This document shows positions 56,291 through 64,000 of a stretch of 64,000 nucleotides of DNA, one piece after another. The DNA is taken from the NCBI RefSeq assembly GCF_050003625.1, contig NC_134397.1, positions 193,461,063 to 193,525,062 on the forward strand, in the 5' to 3' direction. Under the pieces are notes generated by a model. That model saw only the letters and a program-made list of their open reading frames with translations. It was not told where the DNA came from and did not search any database. This DNA is from Haematobia irritans. Its lineage: Eukaryota; Arthropoda; Insecta; Diptera; Muscidae. The translations under genes were made by a program, and so were the position numbers. How positions within the stretch are numbered: the stretch's first letter is position 1; every line of letters starts with the position of its first letter.

Positions 56291-58290
56291 ACTATATTTT
56301 GAATGTTGTATTTTTTTTTATTATAGTCAAAATAAAGTTTTCGGGATGGCCACGAAATAACCTCCTTTTCACTCTAAGACGCGTATTTAAGGAAATATGA
56401 CCAAAATAAGTTATTCAAATAATTTTGGGTGTGGTCACGAATTAGCCCCCTTTTCGCTCTAAGGCACATTTGTAAGGAGGTGTGGCAAAAAAAGTTTTCC
56501 ATATAAAACAAATTTATTTTTTAAGGATTTTCAACAACAGAAAAAATCTTTTTTTTTTTTTGAAAAATTGTATATAAATTTTGATTTTTTTTGGGAGTGG
56601 TCACGAATTAACCTTTTCGCTCTAGGACGCTTATTTTAAGAAATACGGTAAATTAAGCTTTTTATTAAAAAAAAATATTTTTCTGGGATTTTCATTATTT
56701 TCGTTCAAGGACGCATATTTAAGGAAATATGACCAAAATATGTTTTTAGTATAAAAAAATAATTTTTTGAGGATTTTCATTGAATATTTGATTTTTTTGG
56801 GTGATTACGAATTAAAATTCTTTTCGCTCTAGGACGTAATTATATTTAAGATAATATGGCCAAAATAAGATTTTCATGTAAAAACTTAATTTTTTGAGGA
56901 TTTTCAACGAAATTTTGATATTTCTGGGAGCTCACCCATATTTAAAGAGAAATTCACGAAATAACGCATATTAAAGGAATTATGGCCAAAATAAATTTTC
57001 GCTCTATGACCTACCATATATATAGACATGGCCAAAATAAGTTTTTCATTTAAGAAATAATTTTTTGAAGACTTTCATCGAAATAAAATATTTTTCGGGA
57101 CAAAACACTTTTGGACAAAATAAGCTTTTCATATAAAAAATTAATTTTTTGAGGATTTCTGCGGAATTTATGTTTTTTGGGCTGGTCACAACATTATCTT
57201 CTTTTCGCTCTGGGACGCATATATAAGGAATTAAGGCCATAATAGGTTAGGTTATGTGACAGCCTGGTACAGGCTCACTTAGACTATTCAGTCCATTGTG
57301 ATACCACATTGGTGAACTTCTCTCTTATCACTGATTCCATGTTAAGCTCAATGACAAGGGACCTCCTTTTTATAGCCGAGTCCGAACGGCGTTCCACATT
57401 GCAGTGAAACCACTTAGAGAAGTTTTGAAACCTTCAGAAATGTCACTAGCATTACTGAGGTGGCATAATCCACCGCTGAAAAACTTTTTGGTGTTCGGTC
57501 GAGGCAGGAATCGAACCCACGACCTTGTGTATGCAAGGCGGGCATGCTAACCATTGCACCACGGTGGCTCCCTACGGCCATAATAAGTTTTTCATATAAA
57601 ACAAATTAAATTTTTTGAGGATATTCAACCAGATTTCGATTTTTTGGAGTTAGTCACGAAATAACCTGCACTCAAAAAAAGATTACTTGGATTCAAAGAT
57701 TTTGACCTTCCCTTAAGGATTTTGGTATTGATTCCGAGCCAAAGATGCGGCTTCTTTAAAATAAGGAATTTTTTAGCGACCTATCTGGCATTAAATCTAG
57801 GACCAATAAAGTTAAAATTAGGATACAGATTTTATTTATCAAATTTTCGTTCTCTTTTCTCGGTTTATTAATAAAGGTACTCACGTACAAACAAATGTCA
57901 GTTTAAAAAAAAAAAAAACAAATTATAACGGATACTTCAAAGTAAAAAATGTTTTCTTAATTCCAAAAAGGCTTTAAACCAAAGACGCTAAGTCTTTTCG
58001 CTCTAGGACGCATATTTAAGGAATTACGGCCATAATAAGTTTTTCATATAAAACACATTAAAGTTTTTGAGGATTTTCAACCAGATCTACATTTTTTTGG
58101 GTTAGCATATTTAAGGAGATATGGCCAAATTAAATTTTTCATATAAAAAAATATGTTTTTAAGGATTTTCAAAAAAGCAGCATTTTTTTGGGTGTGGTGA
58201 CGCATCAACGTCATTTTCACTGCAGAAAATATAGTTTTGGACATATGTTTTTCATATACAATAAAATTTTTGATTTTTTGGATATTGCAT
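56291..58290 (+). repeat. Second satellite: CGCTCTAGGACGCATATTTA-type irregular tandem array
   Basis: Blocks with TTTTCGCTCTAGGACGCATA, AAGGAAATATGGCCAAAATA, GTTTTTCATATAAAA and TTTTTTGAGGATTTTCA recur at irregular spacing (about 85-200 bp): about 56368, 56453, 56616, 56704, 56824, 57000, 57205 and 57999. It is interrupted by a SINE (57245-57573) and by a different repeat at about 57670-57990. Confidence 0.8.
57245..57573 (-). mobile_element. tRNA-derived SINE, copy 3
   Basis: A reverse copy with a GGTTAGGTTATG tail at the left, and B box and A box in reverse near 57505-57570. The flanking duplication GGCCATAATA lies at 57235-57244 and 57576-57585. It interrupts the second satellite, so it is younger than that array. 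Confidence 0.9.
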
Positions 58291-58815
58291 TTTGTTTGCT
58301 TGTGATATGTGTTATATATTTTAGCAATTAATTTGCTTTGATATGTTACTGGACACGTAAGATCTATTATTTGTTCTCGAAGAGAATTGCGATAAAATTA
58401 GGAATAGAATATAAATAAAATTCCAGTATAAAATAAATTAACTAAGTAGTGGCACAGCAGGAAGAGTCAAGGCATGAAAAAAATCATTTCACACTCATGG
58501 TGAAATGAAAAATTGGGAGTCAATGGCAACACTATGTCATTTAGCGACAACGAATTATAACCAGTGATGCCAATTTTGTTGATTTCTAAAAAGCACCAAA
58601 TTGCCTTTACAAAAAAAGCACCAACTTGGTGCTTTCTACCATTTTCATTTAGTGCTTTTGGTGCTTTTTTCATTTTGAACAGTATTAAGTTTAATTGATA
58701 CAAAATTTTGGGTTAAACTTTCAAGAGCTTAAGAAACTCAAATTTATTGCCAAATGTAGAATTTGATTGTTATGAAGGTGGTATTGATTATTTTTTAATT
58801 AATATTGTTATTTAG
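58291..58815. other. Intergenic stretch, no gene recognised
   Basis: AT-rich. Around 58595-58680 AAGCACCAAATTGCC and AGCACCAACTTGGTGCTTT make a small set of GCACCAA/TTGGTGC repeats with hairpin potential. No supported coding frame. Confidence 0.35.
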
Positions 58816-59029
58816 GGTATTCTGTCTAACGACGAGTGCCGAATTTTTGAACTTGATAAAGATATTAAAAACGTTTGTATGAAATGCACAAAAGCACGCA
58901 CAACTGAAATAAGCAATAGACTCCTTCCATATATTAATATTTTGAATGTTGAAAGACATTACTGATCAAAATGAATTGGATGAAAGCATTAAAACTGATG
59001 AAGATGTATACTTGAATAGTGGTTCATAA
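58816..59029 (+). pseudogene. Coding-like fragment, possibly a decayed exon
   Basis: After an acceptor-like TTGTTATTTAG, an open frame reads GILSNDECRIFELDKDIKNV and continues with a CMKCTKA segment, about 45 codons, then TGA. Shifting frame just before the TGA gives a further acidic 25 codons (DITDQNELDESIK) to TAA at 59027-59029. The composition looks like protein rather than AT-rich noise, but the frame is broken and I do not recognise the family. Confidence 0.3.
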
Positions 59030-59484
59030 CTTCATAGAATTACAAAGTCAATACACGCAAAGAAAAAAAAACGTTTGAAAACGTGTACCGAAAACGTTTT
59101 TCTTTTGTTAGAGTTTTTTGAATTGCTTCAAAAATTTTAAACTTTTATCACCAAAAAAAATTAGTTTTTTACAAAATTTTTATTTTTTGAACAAGAAAAA
59201 ATTATTTTTGAAACAACAACACAGTCCATTTCGTTTATATCAAACACTGTTCTTTTCTGACTTTAGGTCTTTAATAAGACACATTTTACAGTTCAAAATT
59301 TAATATAGTACAATGTAATGTTGAACATTTTTTCGGAATCTTCCGAACATATCTTTGGTCGAAGCAGGGATCGAACCCACGACCCTTGGCATGCAAGTCG
59401 GACGTAGCAACCACTGCTCCACGGTGCCAAACTAAATGTTTGTTTCTGTTAAATAAACTTTGTTTATTCGGTTCGTGAGCGCCG

Positions 59485-60737
59485 CAAAATTTGGTCAATA
59501 TAAACTTGACGTATTTCTTTCAATTTTGCATTTAAAAAACCTGAACACCCCTCATTTTGAAGGTGTGTGTAGAATGTTGCTTCTATTTTGATTTTGGAAT
59601 TCACTCTTCAGTTGTCAAAATGCCGTCCAAGAGCAGCGTATCAAAATTTTGCTCGCGCATCGCGAAAATCCGAGCTACTCGCACGCAAAGCTGGCAAAAT
59701 CGCTAAAAGTTACCAAATCAACCGTTACAAATGTAATTAAAGTGTTTGGGGAACGTTTGTCGACAGCCAAGAAGTCTGGATCGGGAGGAAATCGAAAACC
59801 GGAAGCCGCTGAGACGACAAAGAGAGTTGCCGGTAGTTTTAAGCGAAACCCTAACCTCTCTCTCCGAGATGCCGCAAATAAGCTGGGTGTATCGTCTACA
59901 ACCGTGCATCGAGCCAAAAAACGAGCCGGACTAGCGACTTACAAGAAGGTATTGACTCCAAATCGCGATGATAAACAAAATACGACGGCCAAAGCGCGAT
60001 CCCGGAGGCTGTACACGACGATTCTCACGAATTTTGACTGCGTGGTAATCGACGACGAAACCTACGTCAAAGCCGACTACAAGCAGCTTCCGGGACAGGA
60101 GTTTTATACGGCAAAAGGAAGGGGAAAGGTAGCAGATATTTTCAAGCACATAAAACTGTCAAAGTTCGCAAAGAAATATCTGGTTTGGCAAGCCATCTGT
60201 ACCTGTGGCTTGAAAAGCAGCATTTTCATAGCTTCCGGGACTGTCAACCAAGAAATTTACGTGAAAGAGTGTTTGAATAAACGTCTGCTGCCTTTCGTGA
60301 AGAAACACGGTTGTTCCGTACTGTTTTGGCCGGATTTGGCATCTTGCCATTACGGTAAAAAGGCCATGGAGTGGTACGCCGCCAACAACATGCAGGTGGT
60401 TCCCAAGGACAAGAACCCTCCCAACACGCCAGAGCTCCGCCCAATTGAGAAATACTGGGCTATTGTCAAGCGGAACCTAAAGAAGACCAAAAAAACTGCT
60501 AAGGACGAGCAGCAGTTCAAGGCAAACTGGCGAAGAAGGTGGACAAGGTGGCTGTACAAAATCTGATGGCAGGTGTCAAGCGTGAGGCCCGGCAATTCGA
60601 ATTTGGAAAAGCGAAAGCCTAACTGAATATTTTTCCTGAATTTTATACTAATTGAACTTGAAAAAGAAATTTAAATTGATTTCTTAAATAAACGATTTCA
60701 CCATTTTCCCTTACCAAATTTTGACCGTATAACCCTT
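59485..60737 (+). mobile_element. DD37E Tc1/mariner-group transposon, copy 2 (left end truncated)
   Basis: The right end ...TTTTGACCGTATAACCCTT is followed by TA (60738-60739). At the left, only the inner half of the terminal repeat (CAAAATTTGGTCAATATAAA) remains, joined directly to GAGCGCCGC of the host repeat, so about 14 terminal bases and some flank are lost. It is opposite in orientation to the copy at 40586-41870. Confidence 0.92.
59620..60622 (+). pseudogene. DD37E transposase, copy 2, frameshifted at both ends
   Basis: Relative to the copy at 40.7-41.7 kb, a 7-base loss just after ATG-CCG-TCC-AAG (59620-59631) shifts the start out of frame. A loss of about 10 bases near 60530 shifts the last 25 codons. 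Between them, 59649-60566 reads through and retains the helix-turn-helix, DDETYV, WPDLASCH and RPIEKYW, so all three catalytic acids are present with 37-residue spacing. Copy 2 keeps the four-unit CT run that copy 1 has expanded. Confidence 0.92.
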
Positions 60738-61195
60738 TATCTACATATAACTTATATGGATAATTATCTATTGATGACCATAACAGGTACATAGCTCAGT
60801 GGTTAGTGTATTGGCTTACAAAGTGCATGGTCCGCGGTTCGATTCTCCATCCAGGCGAAAAGTAAAAAAAAATTTAAAATTTATAAAATCGTATAATTTC
60901 TTCTACATTGTTGGTATTACAGGAAAAGGTGTTAAGAACTAAAAAACCTCGTGGATGTGAGAAAGATGTGAGGGAAAATGCAATTAGCAAGAAAACAATG
61001 TTTTTTTTTGAGTTAGTCTTTATGAAATTGTTTTTACATCCTGGAAAAGAATAAACGTTTATCACAAAAAGTATATACTTTTTTCCGAATACACTTCCTT
61101 ACAGCGAAAAGCAAATGAGAAACGAACTTTGTTTGTCTAAAATTTCGTTTGGGAGGAAAGAATTATTTATTTGCGTGTAGTAATTTGATTGTGGA

Positions 61196-61284
61196 TGACA
61201 GCCTTTCGTAGAAGTCTCTACGCAATCCATGGTGTAGGGTACATAAGATTCGGCCTGGCCGAACTTACGGCCGTATATACTTGT
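61196..61284 (+). repeat. 3' fragment of a dispersed repeat
   Basis: CCATGGTGTAGGGTACATAA with GATTCGGCCTGGCCGAACTT and GGCCGTATATACTTG. It resembles the end of the piece at 55640-55815 (GGTGTAGGTACTTAGGATTT, GGCCAGGCCGAGC). Confidence 0.5.
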
Positions 61285-61575
61285 TTTTTTATAGAAAATT
61301 TTCTCAAAATTTTATTTCTATAGAAAATGTTGTCAAAATTTTGATTTCTATAGAAAATATTGTCAAAATTTTGATTTCTATAGAAAATTTTGTAAAAAAT
61401 TTACTTCTATAGAAAATTTTGTAAAAAATTTATTTCTATAGAAAATTTTTTTCAAAATTTTATTTCTACAAAAATTTTTCTCTAAATTTTATTTCTATAG
61501 ACAATTTTCCCAAAATTTTATTTCTACAGAAAATGTTCTCAATTCTAATTCTATAGAAAATTTTGACAAAATACT
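61285..61575 (+). repeat. 29-bp satellite array, short forward block
   Basis: About ten units of the TTTCTATAGAAAATTTTGTC type, diverged (TCTC for GTCA in several). Confidence 0.9.
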
Positions 61576-62078
61576 TTGACTAAACTACAAGCTACACTTG
61601 TAGCTTAGTCAATGCATGGTTTTAAGCTGAAATCAAAAACAACAATAATAATTGAAGAGAAACCAACAATAACAAACAAAACGAATGAAGATAGAGGAAG
61701 CACGCTCAAAAACAAATCCAACCAACTACACTCAAATCGATGATTTGAGTTTGGCGAAGGAAAAGAGATATGCTTGCAAATTTGTTTAGGCAGTAGCTTT
61801 GATAGTCAGCTACCTTTTTATCGTAAGGTTCAAGTGTAGTTCACTTTGGGTTGAGTGAATTACCCGAATTTATTCTGATAATTGGTTTTGCTGCAAGTAG
61901 AGGATGCTGATGAGGAATGTGGTAATTCCGAAACAGCTGTACATCCAACCATATTGCAGTCTATAGGGCTTTGCCCAAATAAATTTGACAAGCATACTTT
62001 TCCTGTGTTGGTTAAGCTACACTTGTAGTTTAGTCAATGCATGGTTTTAAGCTGAAATCAAAAACAACAATAGAAATT
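61576..62078 (+). repeat. Foldback-family dispersed repeat, copy 2
   Basis: The reverse of 32706-33110, more complete. A block of about 60 bases (CACTTGTAGCTTAGTCAATG then CATGGTTTTAAGCTGAAATC) occurs at both ends in direct orientation (about 61592-61650 and 62015-62075), giving an LTR-like layout. The interior has no coding frame. Confidence 0.7.
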
Positions 62079-62855
62079 AAATTTGTGACAAATTTTTCTA
62101 TAGAAATGAAATTTTGCGAAAATTTTCTATAGAAATAAAATTTTGCGAAAATTTTCTATAGAAATAACATTTTGCGAAAGTTTTCTATAGAAAGAAAATT
62201 TTCTGTAGAAATACATTTTTGAGAAAATTTTCGATAGAAATAAAATTTTGAGAAAATTTTCGATAGAAATAAAATTTGGAGAAAATTTTCTATAAAAATT
62301 ACATTTTAAGAAATTTTTCTATACAAATAACATTTTGAGAAAATTTTCTATAGAAATAAAATTTTGAGAACAATTTCTATAGGATAAAATTTTGAGAAAA
62401 TTTTATATAGAAATAAATTTTTGAGAACATTTTCTATAGAAATAAAATTTTGACAAAATTTTTAATAGAACTAAAAGTTTGAGAAAATTTTCTATAGAAA
62501 TAAAATGTTGACAAAATTTTCTATAGAAATAAAATTTTTAAAAAATTTTCTATAGAAATAAAATTTTGAGAACAATTTCTATAGAATAAAATTTTGAGAA
62601 AATTTTATATAGAAATAAAATTTTGAAAACATTTTCTATACAAATGAAATTTTGAGAAAATTTTCTATAGAAAAAAAGTTTCGACAAAATTTTCTATAGA
62701 AATAAAATTTTGCGAAAAATTTCTATAGAAATAACATTTTGGAACCATTTTTATAGTAAGAAAATGTTGAGAAAATTTTCGATAGAAATAATCAGGAGAA
62801 AATTTTCTATACAAATAAAATTTTGACAAAATTTCTATAGAAATAAAATTTTCAT
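62079..62855 (-). repeat. 29-bp satellite array, reverse orientation
   Basis: TTTCTATAGAAATAAAATTT-TGAGAAAAT units. TGAG and TGCG variants dominate over TGAC, a local subtype distinct from the array at 28505-32705. Confidence 0.92.
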
Positions 62856-62891
62856 GTTTTGTTTTTTTATTGTTGGTTTGTACTGTAATCA

Positions 62892-63179
62892 TATTTGTTG
62901 TTTTGATCTCAGCTTTAAAACCATTGTGTTGACTAAACTACAAGAGTAGCTTAACCAACAGAGGAAAAGTATGCTTGTCAAATTTATTTGGACAAAGCCC
63001 TATAGACTGCAAGATGGTTGGATGTGGTAATTGCGAAACGTGCGTCCATCCAACCATCTTGCAGTCTATAGGGCTTTGCCCAAATAAATTTGACAAGCAT
63101 ACTTTTCCTCTGTTGGTTAAGCTACTCTTGTAGTTTAGTCAACACAATGGTTTTAAAGCTGAGATCAAAACAACAAATA
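62892..63179. repeat. Near-perfect 133-bp-arm hairpin (foldback) element
   Basis: Arms 62892-63024 and 63047-63179 are reverse complements with a single mismatch seen (GGACAAAG against GGGCAAAG) and a 22-base loop. The arm is the terminal section of the family at 32706-33110 and 61576-62078. Satellite units lie on both sides. Confidence 0.93.
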
Positions 63180-63265
63180 AGAAATAAAATGTTGAGAAAT
63201 TTTTCTATAGAAATATAATCTTGAGAAAATTTTCTATAGAGATAACATTTTGACCAAATTTCACA
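63180..63265 (-). repeat. 29-bp satellite, three-unit remnant
   Basis: TTTCTATAGAAATATAATCT-TGAGAAAAT units in the same orientation as 62079-62855. The array was split by the hairpin element. Confidence 0.85.
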
Positions 63266-64000
63266 AATAGGTTTCATTAAATAAATCATTTCAGTTTATT
63301 GTATGTGCATGTCCTTTGAATTGTAATATGAATTCTCTACTTATTTCCTTGCTCCTGCTTGCCTCTATGTTGCATTGCTGCTAGGGGCGGTATGTTCAGG
63401 TAGATATCTTGTTAGTTTTAAGATTTCATAAAATGTGAAAAAACACCCGCCAATAAAGCCATTCTTTAAATTATTATTGCTTCAAAAATCATTGGCAAAT
63501 TATTTTATTTATTTTATTCCCCGTCTTTTCGAAGACTAAGAGCTCACCGATGCACCAAAAAGTTAAACTGCAAAGAGCCAAGAAGTTGCTTATATGCGTG
63601 TTTTTCTTATATCCATTACCTCCTGTACATAACCAGCGATATACCGAGACTTAAAACCATGCGGATATATTCTAGGGACACAAAACCTTTTGGCTTTACC
63701 AGCAATAGCAACAACGGAAAATGAAATTTATAACATGTTCCAATTTATTGCATCTCCTTCTCCGTAACCGATTCGTTCTTTGCTGTAGCAAGAAACGATT
63801 TCCAAAAGTAGGCCACTGATTATTTTCAAAAACAAAACGGGTGATGGTGATTTTAGAGATTTGCTGTTGGTTAGTTGAAGGTGTTTCTTTTAAGCCCCCT
63901 TCTTCCCTTTTAGAGTTGGCTTTAGTAGGTTAATTCTTTGTTTGTTTTTATGAAAAAACACAAAGAAACTTGCAGCAAGCAGATGCAATGAACCAAATAC
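63266..64000. other. Non-satellite stretch to the window end, no gene recognised
   Basis: The composition is less AT-biased and non-repetitive by eye (CTCCTGCTTGCCTCTATG, GCGGTATGTTCAGG). No frame longer than about 60 codons and no RNA gene. It could be intron or flank of a gene beyond the window. Confidence 0.35.

Larger units (their letters stand above)
59052..61179. repeat. Composite tRNA-headed repeat, copy 2, split by a DD37E transposon
   Basis: Ends TACACGCAA (59052) and TTGCGTGTA (61171-61179) are inverted. It contains the same minus-strand tRNA-like head (about 59350-59430) and plus-strand tRNA-like head (about 60785-60855; A-box TAGCTCAGTGG) as 2785-3500. A transposon of about 1.25 kb lies between the heads at 59485-60737. 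Without it, the unit is about 0.87 kb. Confidence 0.7.

Overview
The window is AT-rich, repeat-laden nuclear DNA of a higher fly, most likely a calyptrate muscid (house fly, stable fly or horn fly group). The clues are a mariner copy very close to the Himar1 (irritans) type first described from horn fly, proteins clearly derived from the house-fly hAT transposase Hermes, tRNA-derived SINEs, many MITEs, and intron-poor genes set in AT-rich satellite. No bacterial, viral or organellar genes were seen.

All convincing host genes lie on the minus strand and form one family. They are a single-exon gene for 2002 aa (12400-18408), a single-exon gene for 1014 aa (33731-36775), and a gene I predict has two exons (52925-54001 and 44580-49562, about 2019 aa). 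Each protein is built from repeats of the Hermes N-terminal BED-type zinc finger: a G-[IV]-Y start, a central W, then CxxC and HxC. I count 10, 4 and 12 modules. The first two proteins keep a Hermes-like transposase body with an altered catalytic triad. The third has lost the transposase body and is only fingers and acidic linkers rich in SUMO-consensus motifs. This looks like a local cluster of domesticated hAT transposases that became multi-finger DNA-binding proteins, and it is the main find here.

Layout: 1-1165 broken non-LTR retrotransposon; 1166-7500 mixed repeats, including a perfect 8-bp-TSD MITE at 6183-6608; 7500-12250 a 29-bp satellite array; 12400-18408 gene 1; 18684-24330 a nest of MITEs, a SINE and dispersed repeats; 24415-26850 diverged satellite; 27650-28500 a CCCGGG-ended repeat; 28505-32705 satellite split by a dispersed element; 32706-33110 a foldback-family repeat; 33731-36775 gene 2; 37640-39110 satellite; 39245-40445 dispersed repeats; 40586-41870 a DD37E Tc1/mariner-type element; 42319-43618 a Himar-like mariner; 44580-54001 gene 3, with a repeat-filled intron at 49563-52924; 54366-58290 repeats and a second satellite; 59052-61179 a composite tRNA-headed repeat split by a second DD37E copy; 61196-63265 satellite and foldback repeats; 63266-64000 nothing recognised.

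The three host genes probably share one biochemical role, binding DNA through arrays of BED fingers. Their targets are unknown. All three transposases of the mariner type are broken by frameshifts, stops or a catalytic substitution. All calls come from reading the sequence by eye; no alignment or database search was run.
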